Positions 1-8,455 are shown, counted from the stretch's first letter. The stretch: 36,042 bases of DNA from JAJZQD01 sp021847735 (GCA_027324025.1 DAHVYW010000009.1:1-36042), one strand, 5' to 3'. Numbers and translations are program-made. Notes: generated by a model from the sequence alone, not told the origin.

Positions 1-154
1 TTCTCCCTTCAAAGGTTTTGATAACCTACTGTTTAGCCAATGGAAGCCAAAGATGTATTTTAGATACTCTGCCTAATGGAATATTTCGCCATGGACAGAT
101 AATCCCCTGCCATATTCGACGTGATTTTATGTGTTTCGCCAATATTGGACAATT

Positions 155-291
155 GAAATAGCAGCCGGAAAGGGCAGGTGTATTCCTCCGGGGGAGCAAC
201 AACTCAGCCGGTAACCGCTCCCGCTACGCGTCGCGGACCGGCGGACTTCAGCCTCCCTCTACGGAACACACCTGCCCTTTCCCAGTATTTC
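155..291. repeat. Long imperfect palindrome, structured element of about 137 bp
   Basis: The arms GGAAAGGGCAGGTGT (167-181) and its exact reverse complement (268-282) form a 15-bp stem. It is extended inward by TTCC/GGAA (183-186 with 263-266) and outward by GAAATA/TATTTC (155-160 with 286-291). The roughly 75-base interior is GC-rich and has its own arm GCCGGT/ACCGGC (207-212 with 237-242) and a GGGAG/CTCCC pairing (192-196 with 253-257). It lacks a T-run and has no reading frame, so it is not a simple terminator. A palindromic mobile element or a structured RNA are both possible; the identity is unknown. Confidence 0.5.
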
Positions 292-329
292 TGCCAAAAC
301 TTAGAGAGAAAAAAATACTGTAATAACGA

Positions 330-354
330 AAAACTTCAGGCTATCGCCTGAGTT
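330..354 (-). terminator. Intrinsic terminator of the BMP lipoprotein gene
   Basis: On the minus strand a stem AAACTCAGGC / GCCTGAAGTTT with loop GATA is followed by a short T-run. It lies about 60 bases after the stop of the lipoprotein gene. Confidence 0.7.
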
Positions 355-411
355 TCTCTTAAGGGTATGTCCCAAATTAACTTTTTGGTACACACCGTAT
401 TTGCATTTCTA

Positions 412-1767
412 TCATGGGCTGGGAGAATCCGGTGGCAGGGGCGTTGGATTGGTGCCTCCCGGAGTGCCCGCCTGCTCACTCCCGGCCTGAGCCGGGTTAG
501 TGCCCGTTCCAGTTCCCCCAATTGTTGTCTGTTGCTGGTTCCCGGTTGTTGTCTGTTGCTGATTCCCGGCCGGTTTCTTTTGTATCTTCCTGACCACAGC
601 ATTAGCCTGAGTTGGATTGTTAACCGGTTGCTTCTGGGAGACCGTTCCCTGCTGAGTCACCCCTGGTCGGGATGTCCTCTGCCCGGTTGTCCCCGACTGT
701 CCTGCGGCCGGCGTTGGGTTGACCCGTACCACAAGGTCCTGGGGCAGCTGTATGGCATAAGGTTTTATCTGGCTTTTCTTTAGCTGGTCCTTGATAAACG
801 CCAGTTTCGCGGTTATTTCCGGCGGCACAGCCTGACTGGGTACGAAATCCAGGGCACCTTCGGCTAGTCCGTAGCCAACTCTACCGCCGGCAAGGTTTCC
901 GCCCAAAATTTTCTTAGCCAGGTCGCGAACGATATTTTCCTCTTTTTTGACTAATGCGCCATATACGTTCCATGGTGATGTGTTCATAAGCACAAGGCTG
1001 CTGCCAATGGCAATTTTTTTGTTTTGGGCAGCAGATAATATAACACCGGTATCAAACTTATCTGCCCCGCTAAAAATTACATCCGAACCTGTCCAATACA
1101 TGTTATCCGCCAGTGTTTTGGCCATCTCTGACAGCTTGGCGGCTTTGTCCGTTACACCTGTATAAGACACATTCACTTTTACCTGCTTGCCTTCCGACAA
1201 GTTTATATACTGGACTCCTCTGACAAACCCCGTTTCTACGGTGCGGTCCAAAGTCATGGAATCTCCGATATAGCCAACGATATTTGACTTACTCAAAGAG
1301 GCGGCTTCGACTCCGGCCAGAAAAGCCCCATCATCTTCTTTCAACTTCACGCTTACTACATTGGGCTGTTCCACTTCCCCGTCAAAAATGACGAATTTTA
1401 CGTCAGTGTAATCGGGTGCCACTTTTTCCAGGTCCTGTTCCATTCCCTGACCGACGGCCACAACTATGTCGTAATTGTTTTCTGCCAGGTAGCGGAGGGA
1501 CTCCTCATTGTTCACGAGATCCTTGGGGGCCAACACTTTGTAATCGGCGTCCTGTTCCTCGGCCGCTGTTTTCACCCCATTTGTGACGGCTTCATTGGTG
1601 CCGGCATCCGCTCTGCCGGGAGCGCTCAAAACAACACCGATCTTTTTCAACCCTAAGGTGCCGTACTTCTGGTAATTGTCAGCATCGCCTTTTTTCCCCA
1701 GGGCGCAGCCGCCTGGCACAATCACTGCTATTAATAAGAGGCAGATTAAAGTAGTACGTCTTACCAA
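412..1767 (-). CDS. BMP-family (Med-like) substrate-binding lipoprotein
   Basis: This is a likely membrane-anchored extracytoplasmic binding protein of the basic membrane protein (BMP/Med) family. The N-terminus is a short basic stretch, a hydrophobic segment (LICLLLIAVIV) and a lipobox-like PGGC, so Cys is the expected lipidated residue. The periplasmic-binding fold runs from KIGVVLSAPGRADAG through VGYIGDS and SDVIFSGAD. The last ~90 residues are low-complexity Q/T/G/P-rich with an imperfect repeat GNQQQTT. I place the start at a TTG (1767) with GAGG six bases upstream; a longer in-frame TTG at 1791 lacks a ribosome binding site. No ABC permease or ATPase gene is adjacent. BMP proteins bind nucleosides in several species, and B. 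subtilis Med affects competence; the ligand here is not known. It follows spoIIIE by 30 bases and is probably co-transcribed with it. Confidence 0.85.
   Translation of the reverse strand: MVRRTTLICLLLIAVIVPGGCALGKKGDADNYQKYGTLGLKKIGVVLSAPGRADAGTNEAVTNGVKTAAEEQDADYKVLAPKDLVNNEESLRYLAENNYDIVVAVGQGMEQDLEKVAPDYTDVKFVIFDGEVEQPNVVSVKLKEDDGAFLAGVEAASLSKSNIVGYIGDSMTLDRTVETGFVRGVQYINLSEGKQVKVNVSYTGVTDKAAKLSEMAKTLADNMYWTGSDVIFSGADKFDTGVILSAAQNKKIAIGSSLVLMNTSPWNVYGALVKKEENIVRDLAKKILGGNLAGGRVGYGLAEGALDFVPSQAVPPEITAKLAFIKDQLKKSQIKPYAIQLPQDLVVRVNPTPAAGQSGTTGQRTSRPGVTQQGTVSQKQPVNNPTQANAVVRKIQKKPAGNQQQTTTGNQQQTTIGGTGTGTNPAQAGSEQAGTPGGTNPTPLPPDSPSP
522..569. repeat. 24-bp tandem duplication inside the lipoprotein gene
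   Basis: Two adjacent 24-bp units, 522-545 and 546-569, differ at a single base (GGTT versus GATT). They keep the reading frame and encode the GNQQQTT repeat of the low-complexity tail. Confidence 0.85.
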
Positions 1768-1797
1768 GGCTATCCTCGTCTCCTTCCTCAAATAGGG

Positions 1798-4113
1798 TTA
1801 GTCAGATTCAAAGGTTCTCTGGTATTGTTCCATCGTCATAAGAATAGCCCGGGGTTTGCTTCCCTCGTACTTCCCGACTATTCCCCGTTCCTCCATCATA
1901 TCGATTAACCTGGCCGCTCTGGCATACCCAATCCTAAGCCGTCTCTGCAGCATGGAAATTGATGCCTGGCCGCACTCGATTAGTACCCTGACGGCATCGG
2001 CAAACAGTTCGTCTGCTTCCCCGTGCTCCACGTTACTCTGAGAATCGGCCTGGACGACTCCTTCAACAAATTCCGGCTGCCCCTGGGCCTTCAGAAAAGT
2101 AACAAGGGCATCAACTTCCTTGTCTGACATGTATGCGCCCTGAACCCTGATAGGCTTCGGTGCACCCACCGGAAAAAACAGCATGTCTCCCTTGCCGAGC
2201 AATTTTTCCGCCCCGGCCATGTCAAGAATAGTACGGGAGTCAATTTGTGATGAAACCGCAAAGGCTATCCGGGAGGAAATATTCGCTTTGATAAGTCCTG
2301 TAATTACATCAACCGACGGCCTCTGGGTAGCCACTACGAGGTGCATTCCCGCCGCCCTGGCCATTTGGGCCAGGCGGCAGATGGCGTCTTCTACATCAGC
2401 AGGTGCCACCATCATCAGATCTGCTAATTCGTCAATAACGATTATAATTGAGGGCAGTAAGCCTGTATCGTGGACAAAAGCCCCGGTCTCCACGGCATGA
2501 TTGTACCTGAGAATATCCTTGACACCTGCCTGGGCGAACAGTTCGTACCTCTTTTCCATTTCCCTGACTGCCCACCTGAGGGCGGAAGCGGCCTTTTTAG
2601 CATCTGTCACTACAGGAGAAATCAGGTGGGGAATACCGTTATATGTTGTAAGTTCCACCATTTTGGGGTCAATCATCATAATCTTCACTTCATCGGGTTT
2701 GGCCTTAAATAAGATACTGCCTATGAGGGTATTCATGCATACACTTTTACCGGAACCTGTTGCTCCTGCCACAAGAAGGTGAGGCATCTGGGCGAGGTCC
2801 GCCAGGATAGTGGTCCCGGCAATATCCTTACCCAGGACGAAGGTGAGTTTGGAGGATGAACTGCCAAAAGCTTCACACTCCAGGAGGTCCCGCATTGACA
2901 CCACAGAAATCTCTTTATTGGGAACCTCAATCCCCACGGCCGCTTTCCCCGGGATTGGGGCTTCTATGCGCACACCTGACGCTGCCAGGCTCAAAGCTAT
3001 ATCGTCAGCCAAACTTACAATCCGGCTAACCTTTACGCCGGGGGCGGGTGAAATCTCGTATCGGGTAATGGCCGGCCCCCTGGAAACCTGGGTTACCTTA
3101 GCCTTGACACCGAAACTTTCCAGGGTATCCTCAAGAATTCTGACGTTTTCGGTGATATCTTTATTGGCCCTAGGACTTTTTACCTTCACACCTTTAGTGA
3201 ACAGGGTCAGGGGTGGCAGGCTGAAATGCGATACAGAGTCTGGCTGGGACAGACCCCCCGGTTTTTTGGCCCTGGCTTTGCGTTCTTCCAGGCTGATTAC
3301 TTCTGCCCTTTCCTTAACCTCCTCATGAGAAATAACCCTTTCAATGGGTTCAGGATATATGTTGATTTTGGGAAAGTCGTCCTCCCCGGTTTTTACGGTA
3401 ATCTCGTCGTCTCTGGCCCGCCGGTCGAAGTCAAAAATGTCACCTTTAAAGAAGGCCTTCTTTTTCTCCGGCGGGGGGTCGGGAACAGTGTCCTCGTCCT
3501 CCTCCTCGACATCGGTAAAGATAAACCCGGAAACTAACTCCTTTAGCCTGTTCCATGCCAATGCGGCCCTTTCGCCGGCAAACCTGGCAATAGTCACGGA
3601 TGAAACATTGGTAATTAAAACCACCGTTATTATCATCATGGCTACCCAGATAATATAGGTGCCGGTCTTCCCAAATGCGGCCAGCAGGATTTTTGCAAAA
3701 ACTCCGCCGATTATACCTCCGCCGTTTCCGTCAAGCCCGGTCCTGACCAAATCTTTTTCGGCAACATCCAACTGGAGGTGCAGCATAGTCAGGACCAGGG
3801 CAAAAAAGGCCGCCCCGCCAAAAACTTGGCCGCCAAACCTGGCCTTTTTGCGTTCCTTAATCATTTTCACCCCAAAAAAGGCTATAACGAGGGGGAACAC
3901 ATACTTCCCTTCCCCGGCAATCACTTTGACAGCCTTGACCACAAAGCCTCCTACGGCGCCGGTGGAGTTGGTAAACAGGCTGACAAAACACAAAACGGCA
4001 AAAGCCAGAAAACTTAGGCCGAATATTTCGTATTTATGTTCATTCTTGTGCTGTTCCGCAGCCCTTGCCATTACGTCTTTCACCTCTATTGCATTAGATT
4101 CTACATCGGCCAA
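1798..4113 (-). CDS. spoIIIE: DNA translocase SpoIIIE/FtsK
   Basis: This septal ATP-driven DNA pump moves the chromosome into the forespore or clears it from division septa. The 771 residues fit the family. Residues ~30-170 contain about four membrane segments, followed by an acidic/charged linker (~200-300). The RecA-like motor domain has Walker A GATGSGKS at ~450-457 and Walker B IIIVIDELADL at ~557. The C-terminal winged-helix gamma domain (~700-771, with RRLRIGYARAARLIDMMEERGIVG) reads KOPS/SRS-type sequences. The start is a TTG (4113) preceded by AAGGAATTTCA. Its place next to tepA/ylzJ in the conserved B. subtilis order favours the SpoIIIE name, although uppP and an SLH gene separate them here. 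Confidence 0.95.
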   Translation of the reverse strand: MADVESNAIEVKDVMARAAEQHKNEHKYEIFGLSFLAFAVLCFVSLFTNSTGAVGGFVVKAVKVIAGEGKYVFPLVIAFFGVKMIKERKKARFGGQVFGGAAFFALVLTMLHLQLDVAEKDLVRTGLDGNGGGIIGGVFAKILLAAFGKTGTYIIWVAMMIITVVLITNVSSVTIARFAGERAALAWNRLKELVSGFIFTDVEEEDEDTVPDPPPEKKKAFFKGDIFDFDRRARDDEITVKTGEDDFPKINIYPEPIERVISHEEVKERAEVISLEERKARAKKPGGLSQPDSVSHFSLPPLTLFTKGVKVKSPRANKDITENVRILEDTLESFGVKAKVTQVSRGPAITRYEISPAPGVKVSRIVSLADDIALSLAASGVRIEAPIPGKAAVGIEVPNKEISVVSMRDLLECEAFGSSSSKLTFVLGKDIAGTTILADLAQMPHLLVAGATGSGKSVCMNTLIGSILFKAKPDEVKIMMIDPKMVELTTYNGIPHLISPVVTDAKKAASALRWAVREMEKRYELFAQAGVKDILRYNHAVETGAFVHDTGLLPSIIIVIDELADLMMVAPADVEDAICRLAQMARAAGMHLVVATQRPSVDVITGLIKANISSRIAFAVSSQIDSRTILDMAGAEKLLGKGDMLFFPVGAPKPIRVQGAYMSDKEVDALVTFLKAQGQPEFVEGVVQADSQSNVEHGEADELFADAVRVLIECGQASISMLQRRLRIGYARAARLIDMMEERGIVGKYEGSKPRAILMTMEQYQRTFESD

Positions 4114-4162
4114 TGAAATTCCTTTTTAAAACAGATAGGTGGAGGATGACAAAAGTTATTAG

Positions 4163-4194
4163 TAAAAACAAAAACCCCCGGTTAGCCGGGGTTA
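4163..4194 (-). terminator. Terminator between the SLH gene and spoIIIE
   Basis: The minus-strand stem AACCCCGG / CCGGGGGTT with loop CTAA is followed by TTTGTTTTT. It lies 42 bases downstream of the SLH protein stop and 50 bases upstream of the spoIIIE start, so spoIIIE probably has its own promoter close to its start. Confidence 0.85.
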
Positions 4195-4235
4195 AATGCT
4201 CCCTTTATACTCTGCCATGGCAAAGCTGCCAGGTA

Positions 4236-6881
4236 TTACTTTTTTTCTATTTCGTAAACTATATCATTCAAGACATATACATCAACAGAGTTGTCCTTTG
4301 CCAGGTTTGAAAGGCTTAAAGACTGAGTGCCGCTATGAACGTAAACTTTAGAACTGACATAGTAGTTACGCCATGTGATCGGGTCCTTCGATACATAAAT
4401 TTTATTGTCACTGGTGGTATAGGATTGATATTTGCCGACAACCTTTTCCATTACACTGAAAGTCTTTCCACCATCCGCTTTTTCTTTAACTTCCACCCTG
4501 TCACCGACCACTAAAGTACTTAACTGGGTGGATTTTTGAGTGCCGTTTAAAACTTCACACCGGTCACCAAAGGTATAAGTGGTAATAGTCCCCTCAAAGG
4601 ATTTAACGGTTACGGTATTTGAATAGGTATTAACTGAAGTTACCTGGGAATGGTTGACTGGGGCGACTTCCAACTTGGACAGTTTGCTGCCGAGGAAGGT
4701 TGCCTTCACAACATTACCCACCGCAAAATCCTCAATATCGGGGTTGGTCACTCCTGGAACCACAACAGCAACCCTAGCGCTAATGGTTAAGTACCTAGTA
4801 TCATCATCCGGCTCTTCGACCTTAATTTCGTTTGAACTTTTGTAAACATTTATTACCTGATAGGTAAAGCTTCTTTGCACATTTATCTTTGTAACGACGT
4901 TATCCTCGATTCTCAATTCCACATAATCATTCTTGTTAATGTCGTTTAAATCCGCGCTGCTGTCCCCTTCAATATCGACATCGACGCTGTTGGACAATAT
5001 ATAAGATTGGGAATTGAGGTCGTTGACCTTTATTGTAATCACATGGCGGCTTTGTTCAAGAGAGACCACGGCTCCCTCTACAGTGTTTTTCGTCTCCAGG
5101 TAAACAACTTTGTTATCAACTAACTGGATTTCAACTTTCATGTCCTTTTTCACCTCCGAAAGAGCGGTGCTTGTCCTGTCGTTAATCATAAACTCGGCTC
5201 TTTGGCTTACCTCATAAACCTTCAACTCGTCCTTTACGGTCTTAACTGTTAAAATCCTGTTGTTCGTATCAATTGCAATCACAGTGCCCTTCAGGGTACT
5301 TTCCGCATTGCGGTCTTTGACTGTTACAGACTTGACCTTTCCTTCTTCAATGCTCAGGTCCACCGTGTCATTTACCAAAACATTTGAGAGCAGGGGATTG
5401 TTTGCTCCATTAATGAGAATTTCCACGCTGTCCGAAATAGCGAAGGCCTCCAGTGAACCGGTATCTTTTTGGATGGTTAATATCCGCTTTTCCTGGGATA
5501 TAAGAACTACCACACCTGACATCGTCAGTTGTTTTTGGGCTTGAACCAGCTCAATCTCCGTGAGCATGGCGGATGTGGCGGTATATTTCACTTCGTCCCC
5601 CACTTGCAAATCTTTGATAGCCGGGAATCTTTGGCCAGGTATCTTCACTATTACTTGGTCAGAGTATTGAAAAGTGTTAAATTTCCCGGCCGGGTTTTTA
5701 ATAATTATCAGTTTCTGGACCTGATTAAGACTATAAATGACCCCTTTGTTGCCGCTGCTGCTAACCCCATTATTTAGTACCAAGACAGATATTACGTTGT
5801 CAGTGGAGTCCAGGCCTATTTCCACCTCGTTGCCTGTGACCACCTGATCGAGACTGTTAATTTCCCCAGTCTGGCCGGTTACGGCTGTGGACTGGGTCAA
5901 GGTCTTCGTAATTATTCCCTGTTTTTCATCCTTAATAACAATAACCTTTTCCTTAGCCAGCACCTGGAGAACAGTGCCCCTGATTTTAGTTAAAACAGCC
6001 TCGGCGGGCAGAATCTCCGAATATTTAATATACGAACCGTTTAATACTACTTTAACGGCATCATTGTTTTTAAGACCGGCCCAATTTATAAGTTGGCCCT
6101 TACTGTCAAAAACCCAGGTCAGCGGAGATATACTAACATTCCTGGGGACATTATTCACCAGTAATGAAAGATTCTGCCCCGATAAGCCTGTGACTTTCGC
6201 CAGGATGACCGATTCCCCGAGGGCCAAATACTGCTCGCTCCTGCTGAGCATGGCCACAATTTCCGCACGGGTAACATTTCTGGCAGGCTTAAATGTATTA
6301 TCCGGGTATCCGGCGATGAGCTTATACTTGAAGGCAACATTAACATATCCGGCCAGCCAACTCGGTACAGAGCCGGCGTCCTGCACAGGGACGGGCTGGC
6401 CGGATAATTGCGAGGCCTCTTCGTTTTTATCAATCATCCTGACAATTAATTGGGCCAACCATGCCCTGGTTGCCCCGGCATTAGCGTCAAAGTTCTTTTC
6501 CGAAGGTATGATCAGACCTTTTTGAATAGCGAACAAGACTTCTCTTTTACTGCCTTTTTCTACCCAACTTGGCACACTTACCGGAAGCGGTTGGTTTATG
6601 TTAATACCGGAGAGTTGGTCCTTACCACCCATGTTGCTCACAGCCATCAAAACGGCCTCCATTTGAGTCACGGTTTTGCCTGCTCCGAAACTGCCGTCTC
6701 TGTAGCCGCTGACAACTCCTCTCACCTGCATTTTGATAATATCCTTGAACCCCCAAAAATTACTTTTAATATCCTTAAAAGGAGTGGTGGGTTGCGACGC
6801 GGCAGGACCGTATAAACAAAAAGAGAAAAGTAAAACGAGCAGCGCAATTAAAGACATTTTCCTTGTAAAGCCTCTTTGCAT
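4236..6881 (-). CDS. S-layer homology (SLH) surface protein with repeated beta domains
   Basis: This is an exported cell-surface protein of 881 residues. The signal peptide (basic start, then LIALLVLLFSFCLYGPAAS) is followed by three SLH modules at about residues 35-85 (PFKDI...GYRDGSFGAG), 90-140 and 160-215 (GYPDNTFKPARNVTRAE). SLH modules anchor proteins to pyruvylated secondary wall polysaccharide. The remaining ~660 residues are a string of similar beta-rich units of roughly 60-80 residues with the pattern G-x-V...ITVK...Y.L...V.V..N......L...D.V.L....G, which I do not recognise as a catalytic domain. The start at 6881 is chosen for GGAGAG seven bases upstream. It is monocistronic-looking, with its own terminator, and is an insertion into the otherwise conserved ylzJ-spoIIIE neighbourhood. 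Confidence 0.88.
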   Translation of the reverse strand: MQRGFTRKMSLIALLVLLFSFCLYGPAASQPTTPFKDIKSNFWGFKDIIKMQVRGVVSGYRDGSFGAGKTVTQMEAVLMAVSNMGGKDQLSGININQPLPVSVPSWVEKGSKREVLFAIQKGLIIPSEKNFDANAGATRAWLAQLIVRMIDKNEEASQLSGQPVPVQDAGSVPSWLAGYVNVAFKYKLIAGYPDNTFKPARNVTRAEIVAMLSRSEQYLALGESVILAKVTGLSGQNLSLLVNNVPRNVSISPLTWVFDSKGQLINWAGLKNNDAVKVVLNGSYIKYSEILPAEAVLTKIRGTVLQVLAKEKVIVIKDEKQGIITKTLTQSTAVTGQTGEINSLDQVVTGNEVEIGLDSTDNVISVLVLNNGVSSSGNKGVIYSLNQVQKLIIIKNPAGKFNTFQYSDQVIVKIPGQRFPAIKDLQVGDEVKYTATSAMLTEIELVQAQKQLTMSGVVVLISQEKRILTIQKDTGSLEAFAISDSVEILINGANNPLLSNVLVNDTVDLSIEEGKVKSVTVKDRNAESTLKGTVIAIDTNNRILTVKTVKDELKVYEVSQRAEFMINDRTSTALSEVKKDMKVEIQLVDNKVVYLETKNTVEGAVVSLEQSRHVITIKVNDLNSQSYILSNSVDVDIEGDSSADLNDINKNDYVELRIEDNVVTKINVQRSFTYQVINVYKSSNEIKVEEPDDDTRYLTISARVAVVVPGVTNPDIEDFAVGNVVKATFLGSKLSKLEVAPVNHSQVTSVNTYSNTVTVKSFEGTITTYTFGDRCEVLNGTQKSTQLSTLVVGDRVEVKEKADGGKTFSVMEKVVGKYQSYTTSDNKIYVSKDPITWRNYYVSSKVYVHSGTQSLSLSNLAKDNSVDVYVLNDIVYEIEKK

Positions 6882-7011
6882 TTTCCATCTCTCCTCAATT
6901 AATATCATCCAGGTTCTGGCAGCTTTTTACAATAACTACGTTTTCGACAACGCCCGCCCAATTCCTCCCTTTATTAACAAATAATTATGTGCAGCAAAAC
7001 GCTTAAGCAAT

Positions 7012-7044
7012 AAAAAAAGCGGGCAATGATGTACATTGCACCGC
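7012..7044 (-). terminator. Terminator for uppP, beyond the inserted repeat
   Basis: On the minus strand GCGG-T-GCAATG pairs with CATTGC-CCGC around loop TACAT and is followed by seven T residues. It is separated from the uppP stop only by the 120-bp repeat, so the repeat seems to have landed between the gene and its terminator. Confidence 0.7.
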
Positions 7045-7051
7045 CTACGGC

Positions 7052-7171
7052 TTTTATCCCAATTCCAAGACTCCACCTTCTATAAGGTGGAGTTTCCACT
7101 TTTCTGCTTCAGTGGGGGTAGAGTCCCCCCACTGAAGTTTCGATGTTCAGCTTTAGCTGAACGAGTTCACT
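7052..7171 (+). mobile_element. 120-bp triple-hairpin element, copy A (IS200/IS605-like, non-autonomous)
   Basis: All 120 bases are identical to 12786-12905, in the same orientation. Three hairpins follow one another: ACTCCACCTT/AAGGTGGAGT, CTTCAGTGGGGG/CCCCCACTGAAG and GTTCAGCT/AGCTGAAC. The left edge is TTTTAT and the right edge TTCACT; flanks diverge immediately outside. Subterminal hairpins with no inverted terminal repeats, no target duplication and a TTTAT-like left motif match the habits of IS200/IS605-family elements, whose TnpB recognises such motifs. No transposase is present. It ends two bases before the uppP stop codon. The family call is inference. Confidence 0.65.
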
Positions 7172-7172
7172 G

Positions 7173-7952
7173 TTACAGTCTGCCGGTAAATTGCAGGGCT
7201 ATCACCAGCACGCCAAGGATCCATACATAATAGGCAAACCCTTTCATACTTCCCTTTTGCAGAACCTTAATCATATATTTAATAGCCCAATAGCCCGAAA
7301 TAGCGGCTACAACCGGCCCTATTACAAAGGGCAGTCCCATTCCCGGGGGGACCCCCTGCCCCAGCACGTCTTTCAGGTCAAGCAGAGTCGCTCCCAGAAT
7401 TGCCGGGATAGACACCAGGAAAGAGAACTTGGCGGCCGTCTCTCTGTCGATTCCCCTGAACAAAGAACCGGCAATTGTCAGGCCTGAGCGGGATACCGCG
7501 GGCAGGATGGCAATTCCCTGCATTACCCCTACAAAAGCGGCATCAAAATATGAGATGTCATTAATCCCCTTGGACCTCTGCCTAACTCTGTCGGCAAACC
7601 AGATAACAAGGCCGGTCACAATGAATTCCAGGCCCAGGGTTTTCCCTGACTCAAACAGCCTTTCAAAAAAGTCTTTCAAAGACAGCCCAATAATCCCGGT
7701 GGGGATGGTAGCGACAATTATCAATAAGCCCAACTTCTGCCAGGGCCTCCTGAGAAGGGATACAATGTCCTGCCAAAATACCGCCAGCACCGCCGCCAGT
7801 GTCCCGAAATGGACTAGAACATCAAAGGTTAAGACTGCCCCCTTGACCCCCAAAAGTTTCTGTAGAAGTACCAGGTGTCCGGAACTGCTAATCGGCAAAA
7901 ACTCAGTTAAACCCTGGACCAAACCCAGGATAACGGATTGTATAATCGACAT
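7173..7952 (-). CDS. uppP: Undecaprenyl-diphosphatase (BacA type)
   Basis: This integral membrane phosphatase turns undecaprenyl diphosphate into undecaprenyl phosphate, recycling the lipid carrier of peptidoglycan and wall polymers and giving bacitracin tolerance. The 259 residues match the family. Both signature motifs are visible: GLVQGLTEFLPISSSGH near the N-terminus (Glu, Ser and His of the active site) and GVMQGIAILPAVSRSG in the second half. The usual PGxSRSG reads PAVSRSG here. About seven to eight hydrophobic segments are seen. The gene stands alone. A -10-like TATAAT lies in the 5' region (minus strand, about 8000), but I see no good -35. The stop codon abuts mobile element copy A. 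Confidence 0.93.
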   Translation of the reverse strand: MSIIQSVILGLVQGLTEFLPISSSGHLVLLQKLLGVKGAVLTFDVLVHFGTLAAVLAVFWQDIVSLLRRPWQKLGLLIIVATIPTGIIGLSLKDFFERLFESGKTLGLEFIVTGLVIWFADRVRQRSKGINDISYFDAAFVGVMQGIAILPAVSRSGLTIAGSLFRGIDRETAAKFSFLVSIPAILGATLLDLKDVLGQGVPPGMGLPFVIGPVVAAISGYWAIKYMIKVLQKGSMKGFAYYVWILGVLVIALQFTGRL

Positions 7953-8129
7953 TATAACGGCAACTCCCTGCTGAAGATTTTTACAACTTCAGTAATTATA
8001 TCATATTGCCAAACATATAAGAACAACATTTGTTTAACTCAAATTTAAATTAACCCTAAAGTTATCCTGGATATTAACCGAATATATTACATATGTCGTT
8101 TTTCATTCAAAAACAGGAGGTGCCGATCC

Positions 8130-8348
8130 TTGGAAAAAACAATTTGCCCGAAAAAAGCCGGGTGCTCTCTATTTGCCGAAGTTGATTTGTTGAGTGCCCT
8201 CATCCGTAACATTGAAACCTTTTACTGCAAAAGAAGTTTTGAGAAATGTGCCCGGTATAAATTGTATCAGGAGGGCAAACCGGTCCCCCCCAAACTCCTT
8301 CCTCACGACAAAGAGTGTTTACAGTGTGAAATCAAGGGTTGTAAATAG
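8130..8348 (+). CDS. Small cysteine-rich protein of unknown function
   Basis: This is a 72-residue plus-strand gene in a minus-strand neighbourhood. The start is a TTG with an ideal AGGAGGTG seven bases upstream, and the gene is closed by its own terminator, so it is probably real. Seven cysteines occur in CP(5)C, YCKRSFEKCARYK and ECLQCEIKGC contexts, suggesting metal binding. The central block YC-x-x-x-x-x-KCARY followed by G-x-x-VPxxLxP resembles a short cysteine module I have seen in small clostridial and proteobacterial proteins and in some signalling proteins; its function is unknown to me. There is no signal peptide or membrane segment. The divergent neighbour is uppP. Confidence 0.75.
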   Translation: MEKTICPKKAGCSLFAEVDLLSALIRNIETFYCKRSFEKCARYKLYQEGKPVPPKLLPHDKECLQCEIKGCK

Positions 8349-8352
8349 CTCG

Positions 8353-8383
8353 CCCCGCTTCCGGCTTCGGAGGCGGGGTTTTT
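8353..8383 (+). terminator. Terminator of the cysteine-rich small gene
   Basis: CCCCGCTTCCG pairs with CGGAGGCGGGG (one mismatch) around GCTT and is followed by five T residues, beginning four bases after the stop. Confidence 0.85.
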
Positions 8384-8400
8384 ATTGGACAACCAAAATT

Positions 8401-8430
8401 AAAAAACCTAGATCCCCCGTCTAGGTTTTT
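8401..8430 (-). terminator. Terminator of the tepA-ylzJ unit (bidirectional)
   Basis: AAACCTAGA pairs with TCTAGGTTT around a C-rich 7-base loop, with A- and T-runs on both sides, so it can serve both strands. It lies 25 bases downstream of the ylzJ stop. Confidence 0.8.
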
Positions 8431-8455
8431 GATTTGATATACATCTATAGCCTTA

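Larger units (their letters stand above)
1..411. other. Gene-free window end holding a long palindrome and a terminator
   Basis: No convincing coding region is visible in these 411 bases on either strand. The stretch holds the structured palindrome at 155-291 and the terminator of the lipoprotein gene at about 330-354, both listed separately. Bases 1-150 are AT-richer; TTTCGCCA occurs twice (about 83-90 and 135-142), but no start codon with a ribosome binding site leads into a sizeable frame. Confidence 0.6.

Noticed and set aside
62..112. Short minus-strand frame starting MAGDYLSMAKYS
   Set aside because: It is only 17 codons with no ribosome binding site and no neighbour relation; treated as chance.
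367..783. Plus-strand open frame of 138 codons at the left end
   Set aside because: It lies antisense to the low-complexity tail of the lipoprotein gene, has no ribosome binding site and shows no protein-like pattern.
7052..7171. Triple-hairpin element considered as a riboswitch or terminator
   Set aside because: It is antisense-oriented to its neighbours, sits downstream of two unrelated genes, and is identical in both places including non-paired bases; mobile origin explains this better.
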